In this document: positions 18,211 through 26,110 of the stretch, one piece after another
Numbering within the stretch: the stretch's first letter is position 1
How the letters are laid out: every line of letters begins with the position of its first letter
Assembly: GCF_017744655.1 (NCBI RefSeq)
Contig: NZ_JAGIAW010000001.1
Coordinates: 186,001 to 250,000, forward strand
Length of the DNA stretch: 64,000 bases
Direction of reading: 5' to 3'
DNA from: Devosia sp.
Lineage (GTDB): Bacteria > Pseudomonadota > Alphaproteobacteria > Rhizobiales > Devosiaceae
The notes under the pieces: model-generated
Told to the model about the DNA's origin: nothing
The model's database searches: none
Seen by the model: only the letters and a program-made list of their open reading frames with translations
Position numbers and translations under genes: made by a program

Positions 18211-19836
18211 TCAGATTAGTTCGTGGGTGGGCAGGGTGATGCCGGTGCCCTCGTGGAAAATCTCGATGTCGTTGGCGAGGAGGGTTTTGGCCGTGCTGAT
18301 CGGCTCGCCGGTGCCGGGATTGCGGGCATAGCGGGGGTGGGCGCCGGAGGCGATCAGGAGGCGCAGGCGGTGGCCGGCAAGGAAGCTGTGGGCGGTGGCG
18401 TGGAGGGGGAAAGTGAGCGTCCAGCTGCCGTCGGCCTCGGTTCTGGTTTCCGGTGTTACGCGGAGGAGCCCATCGCAGATGTTGGTCGAGACGCCGTTGG
18501 GATCGACATCGGAGAGACGCACGAAAAAGTCGGTGTGAGGCAGGCCGGCGCGGGCGCGGAGCCGGACCTGGCACTGACCGATGATGGTCAGCGGTTTTAG
18601 GAGTACGGGGCCGGTATAGGTGAGGACGTCCGAGCGGTTTTCGAGCGGGCCGTTTTCCTGGGCGCCGGCACCGGTGAAGGCGAAGATGGCGCCGCCGAGA
18701 TTGGGCGTGGGGTCGTTGGGATCGTAGCGATAGCGATCGGTGCCGGTGCTACCGTTGCCTTCAACCAATTGGTGGTTGGGGCCGATGTTGAGATTGATCG
18801 GTGCAGGCGGGCCGGGCGGGTAGCGGTCGAATTCGTGCCATTCGTTGGCGCCGGAGATGTGGATGCGGACCGGGTTTTTGCGGAGGCCGCTGGTGTCGTC
18901 CAGCAGTTTGGCGCGCATCCAGTGCAGCGTCTCGCGCAGATTGTCGCGTTGCAATTCCTCGGCGATGTGAAACCACGTGCCGATGGTGAGGTAGGGCTGG
19001 TGACCGAGCTCGACAAGGCGCTGGTAGTCGGCGAGGAGCGGGTCGAGCATGAAGTCGTACCAGCCGGATATGAAGTGCACCGGCGGGGTCGCTTTCGACA
19101 GGCGATGGCTGTGGTCAATCTCTTTCCAGAACTCGTCATTGCCGATGGCGTGCTCGAACCAGTGGCGCCAGAAGCCGATCTTGTGGCCGACAGCGATCTT
19201 GTCGGCTTCGATGAGCGGAAGCGCTGATGCAGCTCGGTCGGTGCGGCGTTCGATGTCGCCGGAGAACATCCGGGCAGCCGTCGATAGCGGGCGGCTGCGC
19301 AGGCCTTCGATGACCTGGACCCAGCTTAGCCAGAGATTGAGGTGGAAGGCGCCGGAGGGGAAGACGACGGGGCGGAAGTTGGAGGTCGTTACCTTGGTGG
19401 CCATGGCGGCGATTGGCGGCAGGGCGTCCGAAATGGCCCATTGGGCATAGCCGAGATAGCTGGGGCCGGTAAGGCCGATGCGGCCGTCGAACCAGGGTTG
19501 GTCCTTGATCCATCTGAGCGTGGCGAGGCCATCGGCGCGCTCATTGGCAAAGGGGTCGAATTCGCCGCCGGAGCGCTCGGTGCCGCGGCAGGCCTGGATG
19601 ACCACGTGAAAGCCGCGCTCGGCATAGGCCTCGCAAATGGCGCTGAAACCGCGCCGGCCGTAGGGCAGGCGCATCAGGATGGTGGGATGCGGACCATCTG
19701 CTCGGGGGGCGTAGTGGTCGGTCTTGAGGATGACACCATCGTCCATGGCGAGGGATAGTCCGCGCGTCTTCTGCACGCCGTTTAGCCGAGGCGGCAGGTC
19801 TTCGACCCAGGCGAGATAGAGCGAAGACAGGCTCAT
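18211..19836 (-). CDS. CocE/NonD-family alpha/beta hydrolase
   Basis: 541 residues, like cocaine esterase and X-prolyl dipeptidyl peptidase relatives. The nucleophile motif GPSYLGYAQW holds the serine, SGWYDFMLDP offers the aspartate and TIGTWFHIAE the histidine, giving a complete triad. A C-terminal jelly-roll domain follows (VLLKPLTIIGQCQVRLRARA). No signal peptide is seen. The gene starts 3 bases after the stop of the adenine deaminase gene in the same direction, so the two are probably co-transcribed, but a shared substrate is not obvious. It could act on esters or on peptides. Confidence 0.85.
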   Translation of the reverse strand: MSLSSLYLAWVEDLPPRLNGVQKTRGLSLAMDDGVILKTDHYAPRADGPHPTILMRLPYGRRGFSAICEAYAERGFHVVIQACRGTERSGGEFDPFANERADGLATLRWIKDQPWFDGRIGLTGPSYLGYAQWAISDALPPIAAMATKVTTSNFRPVVFPSGAFHLNLWLSWVQVIEGLRSRPLSTAARMFSGDIERRTDRAASALPLIEADKIAVGHKIGFWRHWFEHAIGNDEFWKEIDHSHRLSKATPPVHFISGWYDFMLDPLLADYQRLVELGHQPYLTIGTWFHIAEELQRDNLRETLHWMRAKLLDDTSGLRKNPVRIHISGANEWHEFDRYPPGPPAPINLNIGPNHQLVEGNGSTGTDRYRYDPNDPTPNLGGAIFAFTGAGAQENGPLENRSDVLTYTGPVLLKPLTIIGQCQVRLRARAGLPHTDFFVRLSDVDPNGVSTNICDGLLRVTPETRTEADGSWTLTFPLHATAHSFLAGHRLRLLIASGAHPRYARNPGTGEPISTAKTLLANDIEIFHEGTGITLPTHELI

Positions 19837-19839
19837 GGG

Positions 19840-21573
19840 TCAGCTCACGAAATCGAACTTGTCGACGTCGAAGAGGCCACGGTCGGTCATCTTGAGATGG
19901 GGGATGACAGGCAAGGCGAGGAATGCCACCTGCAGGAAGGGTTCGGGCAGGACGCAATCGAGTGCCTTGGCTGCGTCGCGCAGGTGGTGGAGGTCGTGGG
20001 CGACGTCTTCGAAGCTTTTGAGACTCATGAGGCCGGCGATGGGCAGGGCCAGTTCGGCGGTCACCTTGCCGCCGTCGGCCGTGACAAAACCGCCGCCGAG
20101 CTCGATCAGGCGGTTGACGGCGACGGCCATGTCTTCATCGGTAGCGCCGACGACGGTGATGTTGTGGCTGTCGTGGCCGACTGACGAGGCGATGGCCCCG
20201 CGCTTGAGACCAAAGCCCGTCACAAAAGAACGGCCGATATTGCCGTTCTTGCCGTGGCGCTCGATGACGGCGACTTTGATGACGTCGGCAGTGAGGTCGG
20301 GCTGGAGACCCTTTTCGGTCGAGGCGAGGGTGGCTTCCTCGCGGAAGGTGAGGATCAGGCCGGGCTTTACGCCGATGACCGGAACGCGGTTCTGGCCGGG
20401 TTTGGGTTCGGTGATGAAGGCTTCGGCGGTGACGGGCTTTGCTTTGACCGAGGTCAGGCCGACGGGAGCAACGGTGCCGCGGGTTTCGAATAGTTCGGGC
20501 GTAACGATGCGACCGGCGGCGATTACATCGGAGACGCGGCAGTCTTCGAGGCTGTCGACGATGGCGATATCGGCGCGCCAGCCGGGGCCGAGGAGGCCGC
20601 GATCTTTCAGGCCAAAAATGCGTGCGGCCGAGTGGCTGGCGGCGCGATAGACGTGGTGCAGCGGGCGGCCCATGGCGATGAGGCGGCGGATGGAGCTGTC
20701 GAGATGGCCTTCCTCGGCGATGTCGAGGGGATTGCGATCATCGGTGCAGAGGGCGACGAAGGCCGAGGTGTTTTCGTCGAGGATTTCAGCAAGGGCCTGC
20801 AAGTCCTTGGAGACGGAGCCTTCGCGGATGAGGATGGCCATGCCCTTGGCAAGCTTTTCGCGGGCTTCGGCAGCGCTGGTGGCTTCGTGGTCGGTGCGGA
20901 TGCCGGCGGCGAGATAGCCATTGAGGCTCTGGCCGAGGAGGAGCGGGGCGTGACCGTCGATATGGCCGTCCTGAAAGGCGACGAGTTTTGCCAGAATGCC
21001 GGGATCGGCATTGAGCACGCCCGGAAAGTTCATCATTTCCGCAAGGCCCAACACTTTTGGATGGCTGCGGAAGGGGAGCAGATCGTCGATTTCGAGTTGG
21101 GCGCCGGCGGTTTCGAAGGGCGTTGCCGGAACGCAGGAGGAGAGATTGACGCGCACGTCCATAATGGTGCGCTCGGCACTGTCGAGGAAATAGCGGATGC
21201 CTTCGGCGCCCAACACATTGGCGATCTCGTGGGGATCGCAGAGCACGGTGGTGACGCCGTGAGGTAGCACGCAGCGGTCGAACTCGAGGGGTGTGACCAG
21301 CGAGGATTCGATGTGGAGATGGGTATCGATGAATCCGGGGACGGCGAAGCGGCCGGTTCCGTCGATTTCCTGATTGCCTTCATAGCGGGCGTGGGTGCCG
21401 ACAATGCGGTCGGCAACCACGGCGATGTCGGTAGTGGTGACCGTGCCGGTGATGACGTCGAGCATGCCCACATTGCGGATGACGAGATCGGCTGGTTCCT
21501 TGCCCTGTCCGGCCATGATCATGCGGGTGAGGAGGGCAGGGGTGGTCATAGCTACGGACTCTGGGCTGAACAT
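19840..21573 (-). CDS. ade: Adenine deaminase
   Basis: 577 residues from ATG at 21573; ATG at 21549 (MTTPALL) is equally possible because neither has a strong ribosome binding site. It converts adenine to hypoxanthine, which XdhAB in the same window can oxidise. Amidohydrolase motifs are intact: GFIDTHLHIESS, CDPHEIANVLG and CTDDRNPLDIAEEGHLD. The C-terminal half is the adenine-deaminase-specific domain (SVGHDSHNITVVGATDEDM). It is not in the xdh operon but adds the adenine branch of purine breakdown. Confidence 0.93.
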   Translation of the reverse strand: MFSPESVAMTTPALLTRMIMAGQGKEPADLVIRNVGMLDVITGTVTTTDIAVVADRIVGTHARYEGNQEIDGTGRFAVPGFIDTHLHIESSLVTPLEFDRCVLPHGVTTVLCDPHEIANVLGAEGIRYFLDSAERTIMDVRVNLSSCVPATPFETAGAQLEIDDLLPFRSHPKVLGLAEMMNFPGVLNADPGILAKLVAFQDGHIDGHAPLLLGQSLNGYLAAGIRTDHEATSAAEAREKLAKGMAILIREGSVSKDLQALAEILDENTSAFVALCTDDRNPLDIAEEGHLDSSIRRLIAMGRPLHHVYRAASHSAARIFGLKDRGLLGPGWRADIAIVDSLEDCRVSDVIAAGRIVTPELFETRGTVAPVGLTSVKAKPVTAEAFITEPKPGQNRVPVIGVKPGLILTFREEATLASTEKGLQPDLTADVIKVAVIERHGKNGNIGRSFVTGFGLKRGAIASSVGHDSHNITVVGATDEDMAVAVNRLIELGGGFVTADGGKVTAELALPIAGLMSLKSFEDVAHDLHHLRDAAKALDCVLPEPFLQVAFLALPVIPHLKMTDRGLFDVDKFDFVS

Positions 21574-21672
21574 GCCGAAAGGTCGGTCGCCCCGTCCGCC
21601 GCGTCAAGCCCTTGCTACGGAACCCTGCCGACCCGCAAGCGTTGAAATCTTGGGAATTTTCGGGAGAGCGCT

Positions 21673-21834
21673 ATGGAAACCTACGATCCGCACAAGAATA
21701 CAACCGAGGTGCGTCAGGCCAATTCGCGCAAAATGAATTCGCGCGTGCTTGCCATGTCGCTAATCGGCATCGTGATTGCCTTCGTGGTCATTTACATCAT
21801 CTACAGCATGGCCATGCCGGCGCCGTCCAACTAG
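21673..21834 (+). CDS. Small single-span membrane protein, 53 residues
   Basis: ATG at 21673, preceded by GGGAGAG at a good distance, runs 53 codons to TAG at 21834. A polar, charged N-terminus (METYDPHKNTTEVRQANSRK) is followed by one hydrophobic span of about 21 residues (VLAMSLIGIVIAFVVIYIIY) and a short SMAMPAPSN tail. I do not recognise the family; the layout suggests a small inner-membrane protein with a cytoplasmic N-terminus. Its stop overlaps the stop of the convergent GGDEF gene, so no terminator separates them. Confidence 0.7.
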   Translation: METYDPHKNTTEVRQANSRKMNSRVLAMSLIGIVIAFVVIYIIYSMAMPAPSN

Positions 21835-23300
21835 GCGCTGGCGCGCCGGGCGGCGAAGGCATCGCGCAGTTGCGTGTCGACCCGGCTTGGTTCGTGGGCG
21901 GCGCTATAGAGACAATAGCGGTTTCGACCGCCATTCTTGGCGTGGTAGAGCGCGTCGTCTGCAAATCGTATCAAGTCTGCCTCGCTGCGGGCCATATCTG
22001 GGGCCGTGGCAATACCGATACTGACTCCAATCGTGGCAATGCCGGCAGTAATGCTGACAGGCTGTGTCAGCGCGTCGATGATCGCCTGGGCTAGGGCCAG
22101 GGGGTCCCCGGATCCTCCAATATTCGGCTGGATGATGGTAAATTCGTCGCCACCGAAGCGAATGAGAGTATCTTCCGGCCGCAGCAGGGATTTGATGCGC
22201 GCGCTGACCTCGACAAGCATTTCGTCGCCCGCCTGGTGGCCGAGTGTGTCGTTCACCTGCTTGAATTTATCGAGATCGAGTTCCAGCACGGCAAAGCGAG
22301 GACCGCCTTCGGATGTGTGCTGCAAAAGTTCGCCGATGCGTGCTCCGAACAGGGCGCGATTGCCGAGTCCGGTGAGCGGATCGTGCTGGGCGCGATGGTG
22401 GGCTTCTTCCCGCTCGGCCTGAAGCTGGAAGAGGGCGCTACGAAGGCTGCGGAGCAGCAGGCCGACAATGATGATGCCGATGACCAGCGCGGCCGGCAGC
22501 GCCGGCATGGCTGCGCCGACGAGGCGGGCGCCGGGGTGCTCCGGCTGCCAGGCGAGCCAGGCGAGGGTCTGGCCTTGGGCATTGAGGATTGGCAGAGTCG
22601 CGTCGGTTTGCGGTTTGGCATCGAGGAAAATGGGCTGGTCGATGCGGTATTGATCACCGAAATAGGTAGCGAGTTCGTCTCCGAGGAGCCCTACCGAGAT
22701 GTAAAAACCTTCCTTGCCGACAGTGGGGGCGTTCTCGCCGCTATAGGAAAGTATCGGCGTCACGGCGACGAGGGCGGGCTGACCCTCGAACAGCGTGAAA
22801 TCGATGGCTTGCGGGAGCGTGTCCGATACGCCGGCATTGTAGGCGGAGATGGCGGCCTGTGTGTCGAGTCTGCGCAAATGCGCGAAGAAGGGTGCGAGCT
22901 TTTCGATGGAGTCGGCGGAGGATTTGGCGGGGACCTGGCCGCCGTCGCGGACGGCCACAATGGGTTTGAGGGCGCTGTCGAGGACGAAGCTGCGATTGTG
23001 GCCGTAGAAATTGAAGGCGTAGATGCCGAGATTATCGACGAGCCACTGCACGTCCTCGGTGTCGATGGCAGTGACTGCTTCGTCCCACACCGCCAGCTCT
23101 TCCTGGGCGATGTACATCTGCGATTTCTGTTCCTGCAGCGCCCGTTCGAGCAGCAGTTTCTCGCGGGCGAGCGCATCGGCGTCGATGCGTTGGGCCGACC
23201 AGGCGAGAAAGCCGGCCAGCGCCAGAATCGTAATGCCGGTCACCACCACGATGGGCAGGAGGAACCGGGTCGTGAAATGCGTTGTGTCCCGCAACTGCAT
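21831..23300 (-). CDS. Membrane diguanylate cyclase with CHASE4-like sensor domain
   Basis: 489 residues: one membrane span at about 12-33, an extracytoplasmic region of ~220 residues beginning with QMYIAQEELAVWDEAVTAID, which resembles CHASE4 sensors, a second span near 262-282 (ALVIGIIIVGLLL), then a GGDEF domain with HDPLTGLGNRALF and RFGGDEFTI. The active-site motif is intact, so it should make cyclic di-GMP. I do not see a clear RxxD inhibitory site. There is no EAL domain. The ligand of the sensor is unknown. Confidence 0.9.
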   Translation of the reverse strand: MQLRDTTHFTTRFLLPIVVVTGITILALAGFLAWSAQRIDADALAREKLLLERALQEQKSQMYIAQEELAVWDEAVTAIDTEDVQWLVDNLGIYAFNFYGHNRSFVLDSALKPIVAVRDGGQVPAKSSADSIEKLAPFFAHLRRLDTQAAISAYNAGVSDTLPQAIDFTLFEGQPALVAVTPILSYSGENAPTVGKEGFYISVGLLGDELATYFGDQYRIDQPIFLDAKPQTDATLPILNAQGQTLAWLAWQPEHPGARLVGAAMPALPAALVIGIIIVGLLLRSLRSALFQLQAEREEAHHRAQHDPLTGLGNRALFGARIGELLQHTSEGGPRFAVLELDLDKFKQVNDTLGHQAGDEMLVEVSARIKSLLRPEDTLIRFGGDEFTIIQPNIGGSGDPLALAQAIIDALTQPVSITAGIATIGVSIGIATAPDMARSEADLIRFADDALYHAKNGGRNRYCLYSAAHEPSRVDTQLRDAFAARRASA

Positions 23301-23468
23301 TGTCGCCCCCAGAAAGTGCGGGAACTTTTGGTCGCCGGGCGTTAGCGGACGATGAATCGGCGCCTCGGCTCCAAAATCTGAGTTAACGCGCTGTTTCGTC
23401 AGCGCGAAACGCTGGTTGTTGCCCAGGTGATGGGCTAATGCTCAGCTCGGTCGATTCAGGAGGATGTC

Positions 23469-24515
23469 ATGGCCAAGGTGCGCGCGCTGGTGCTGGAAAA
23501 GCAGCATGAACTGGGTCTGCGGGAGATCGACCTGCCGCTTGAGGTCGGGCCGGGCATGGTGCGGATCGCCATTCACACGGTCGGCGTCTGTGGTTCGGAC
23601 GTGCACTACTATACCCATGGCCGCATCGGGCCATTTGTGGTTGATGCGCCGATGGTGCTGGGCCACGAAGCGGCAGGCACCGTGGTCGAGGTGGGTGAGG
23701 GCGTGAGCCATCTCAAGGTGGGTGATCGGGTCTGCATGGAGCCGGGCATTCCGGACCCCAATTCGCGCGCCAGCCGTCTCGGCATGTATAATGTCGATCC
23801 GGCCGTGCGCTTCTGGGCGACGCCGCCCATCCATGGCGTGCTGACCGCGGAGGTCGTACATCCGGCCAATTACACATTCAAGCTGCCCGACCATGTGAGT
23901 TTTGCCGAAGGGGCCATGGTGGAGCCCTTTGCCGTGGGCATGCAGGCGGCCAGCAAGGCGTGTATCACGCCCGGTGATACCGCCGTCGTGCTCGGCGCGG
24001 GTCCTATCGGTACCATGGTGGCGCTTGCGGCGCTTGCCGGAGGCTGTGCGCGCGTGATCGTTGCGGATCTTGCCCAGCCCAAGCTTGATATCGCCGCGCA
24101 ATATCAGGGTATCATTCCGGTCAATATCCGAGAGACCAAACTCGTCGAGAAGGTCGGCGAACTGACCGAAGGCTGGGGTGCGGATGTGGTGTTTGAATGC
24201 TCGGGCTCGCCGCGCGCCTGGGAGACGATCATGGAGCTGCCGCGGCCTGGTGGTTGCATCGTCGTCGTTGGCCTGCCGGTCGAGCCGACCAAGGTCGACA
24301 TTGCCGCGGCTTCCACCAAGGAACTGCGGATCGAGAACGTGTTCCGCTATGCCCATCAATACGATCGCGCCATTGCGCTGATCGCCTCGGGCAAGGTGGA
24401 TCTGAAGCCGCTGATCTCCGAAACTTTCGCCTTCGAGGATTCGAAGGCTGCGTTCGACCGTGCCGTCGAGGCGCGTCCGGACGACGTCAAGCTGCAAATC
24501 CGCGTCGCTATCTGA
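23469..24515 (+). CDS. Zinc-dependent polyol (xylitol/sorbitol-type) dehydrogenase
   Basis: 348 residues, medium-chain dehydrogenase family. Catalytic zinc ligands are visible: Cys in [22 protein letters not shown] with His-Glu, and the downstream glutamate in [11 protein letters not shown]. The four-cysteine structural zinc loop is absent, as in sorbitol and xylitol dehydrogenases. The Rossmann motif is [19 protein letters not shown] lies 4-5 bases before the ATG, so translation should be strong. No transporter is adjacent; xylitol is my first guess, sorbitol or threonine-like alcohols are alternatives. Confidence 0.88.
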   Translation: MAKVRALVLEKQHELGLREIDLPLEVGPGMVRIAIHTVGVCGSDVHYYTHGRIGPFVVDAPMVLGHEAAGTVVEVGEGVSHLKVGDRVCMEPGIPDPNSRASRLGMYNVDPAVRFWATPPIHGVLTAEVVHPANYTFKLPDHVSFAEGAMVEPFAVGMQAASKACITPGDTAVVLGAGPIGTMVALAALAGGCARVIVADLAQPKLDIAAQYQGIIPVNIRETKLVEKVGELTEGWGADVVFECSGSPRAWETIMELPRPGGCIVVVGLPVEPTKVDIAAASTKELRIENVFRYAHQYDRAIALIASGKVDLKPLISETFAFEDSKAAFDRAVEARPDDVKLQIRVAI

Positions 24516-24579
24516 GGCGGGAACCAAGTCCATGTCCCGGCGATTGTGACGACAGCGTCATTTTCGGATTTTTCGGGAC

Positions 24580-25086
24580 ATGGATACCGGCAATAGTTTT
24601 GGGCTGACCCAGACCTATCTTCCTGAACATATCATCGCCATCAGGCTCGCCATTGCAGCGCTCTGCGGCGCCATTATCGGCTTTGAGCGCGAGGTGCGAA
24701 CGGCCGAAGCAGGGCTGCGTACGCATATTCTGATTGCGGTAGCCGCGGCGCTTTTCACCATTCTCACTTTCGAGATTTTTCATACCATAGGCGGCGGCTC
24801 GGAATCGCGGGCCGACCCCATTCGTGCGGTCGAAGCGGTCACAGCCGGTATCGCCTTTCTCGGGGCGGGCGCCATCTTTCGCTCAGGCGGTGGCGTCCAG
24901 GGGCTGACCACAGGCGCGGGAATGTGGCTGGCGGGGGCAGTAGGCCTCGCCTGTGCGCTGGGTTTTTACACGATCGCGGCGGGGACGACGGTGCTGGCGG
25001 TCATTGTGCTGGCGGCCCTGCGTGCACTCTCGCATCGCATCATCGGACACAAGGCGGCCGAAGACGAGGCGTCGGGGCAACCATGA
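24580..25086 (+). CDS. MgtC/SapB-family membrane protein
   Basis: 168 residues with about four to five membrane segments; the conserved start IRLAIAALCGAIIGFEREV and GLRTHILIAVAAALFT, then GIAFLGAGAIFRSGGGVQGLTTGAGMW cut across two segments, are the MgtC/SapB signatures. MgtC proteins affect magnesium or phosphate balance and membrane potential. The C-terminal MgtC-specific domain is absent, so it is the short SapB/YhiD form. No magnesium-transporter gene is next to it. Downstream lies the highly structured gene-free region. Confidence 0.9.
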   Translation: MDTGNSFGLTQTYLPEHIIAIRLAIAALCGAIIGFEREVRTAEAGLRTHILIAVAAALFTILTFEIFHTIGGGSESRADPIRAVEAVTAGIAFLGAGAIFRSGGGVQGLTTGAGMWLAGAVGLACALGFYTIAAGTTVLAVIVLAALRALSHRIIGHKAAEDEASGQP

Positions 25087-25395
25087 AGGATAGGTGAGAC
25101 TCCGCTGAGACTGGGCCGCGGGGAGAAGCATAATAGGTAGCCGAGCGGCGCTGAGGGACAGTAGCGCTGCCGGGCGAGATGCTTCTCCCCCCGTACGGTC
25201 GCGATCGGGAGGTACCGCAACCGTGCCCCCACGCTAGTTCACTTGGAGCTGAACCAGCGGTGTCAGACGTCGATGGTGCAGATCGACATCTGTATTACGA
25301 AGACGGAGAGCAACGCTTGGGAATGCAGGACACGATCGAAACCGTGGCTCGCAGCGATGCTCTCCGTCCAGGCACGCAACCTGTGGACGCAGGAG
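25087..25395. other. Gene-free stretch with at least six stem-loops, candidate structured RNA
   Basis: 309 bases between convergent genes with no convincing coding frame. Clear stems are: A, perfect 12-base arms 25120-25131 / 25179-25190 enclosing B, 8 pairs 25145-25152 / 25163-25170; C, 25195-25203 / 25216-25224 with one G-U pair; D, 25232-25241 / 25250-25259 with one mismatch; E, 25279-25283 / 25288-25292; F, perfect 11-base arms 25302-25312 / 25358-25368 with a small inner stem. No T-run follows any of them, so they are not ordinary terminators. I find no tmRNA, RNase P or SRP RNA landmark. Strand and function are unknown. Confidence 0.4.
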
Positions 25396-25842
25396 TCACA
25401 TGCCAACAGCATCCAAGCGCTCGGTACGCGCCCAGAAATTCGCAATACCAGCCAGTTCGTGCCGATAAGCATCGGCTTCCGACTGCCGGAAGAAGACGGC
25501 GGTAGCGCCGGCTTCGAGGTAAACCATGCGCCCCGCTCGATTGGTCGGGGGCACCATCACCAGCAGCGCGACACCCTTTTGGTGCAGCCAAGCCTGATGG
25601 CGGCGGATAAATTCGAGGTTGGCCTGGCTGTGGCCCTTGAGGTCCACCACCAGCAGTTCCGGCCAGTGCGACTGCGGATCGCTCAATACCTGCGCAAGAT
25701 CCTCGACCGCCTCTTCGTCGTCGCTGTAGTGGCGAACCGACGGGCCGTCATTGGCGGCCAGCACGCGCATGAACAGGCGGGCCGAATGGCCGTCGTCGTC
25801 GATCAGCCCAATAAAGGGCGCCTGTGCAAACGGACTGGTCAC
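25396..25842 (-). CDS. Stand-alone receiver-like protein, degenerate
   Basis: 148 residues with a response-regulator receiver fold: IGLIDDDGHSARLFMRVL gives the acidic pocket at 15-17, and PELLVVDLKG gives a possible phospho-acceptor Asp67. The later Ser/Thr position may be VPPTNR, but the conserved lysine is not evident (AVFFRQSEAD), so phosphorylation-driven switching may be impaired. There is no output domain and no kinase gene nearby. It might be a scaffold or an atypical regulator. Confidence 0.7.
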   Translation of the reverse strand: MTSPFAQAPFIGLIDDDGHSARLFMRVLAANDGPSVRHYSDDEEAVEDLAQVLSDPQSHWPELLVVDLKGHSQANLEFIRRHQAWLHQKGVALLVMVPPTNRAGRMVYLEAGATAVFFRQSEADAYRHELAGIANFWARTERLDAVGM

Positions 25843-26068
25843 ACGCTTACCTCTGCCCGAAACACACCGGGCAAATCACTCTTGTGGAAAAACATGCGGC
25901 CGCCGCGCCGCATGCTGGTTCAGAAACACTTGGTGGTCTCACGCATCCGGCAGGGCCTATCCACCGGGAACCGCGTCTGTTCAGAGAACTGACGCCGGTC
26001 ATATGGGGGAGGTCGGGCAGGGCGGGTAGGCAAACTCGCGTAAAATTCAGGTAAGTCGCTCTTGCTTT

Positions 26069-26078
26069 TTACATGTAA
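26069..26078. promoter_or_regulatory. Perfect 10-base palindrome TTACATGTAA upstream of 26111
   Basis: It lies 33 bases before the start codon of the following gene, in an AT-rich patch that contrasts with the surroundings. Position and symmetry fit an operator; no regulator can be assigned. Confidence 0.35.
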
Positions 26079-26110
26079 GCGATGACTATTAACCTCCATA
26101 CGGGGGTAAA

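Noticed and set aside
25243..25992. Plus-strand open frame of 249 codons across the receiver gene
   Set aside because: It overlaps the receiver-like gene on the other strand, which has clear family sequence, and has no ribosome binding site.
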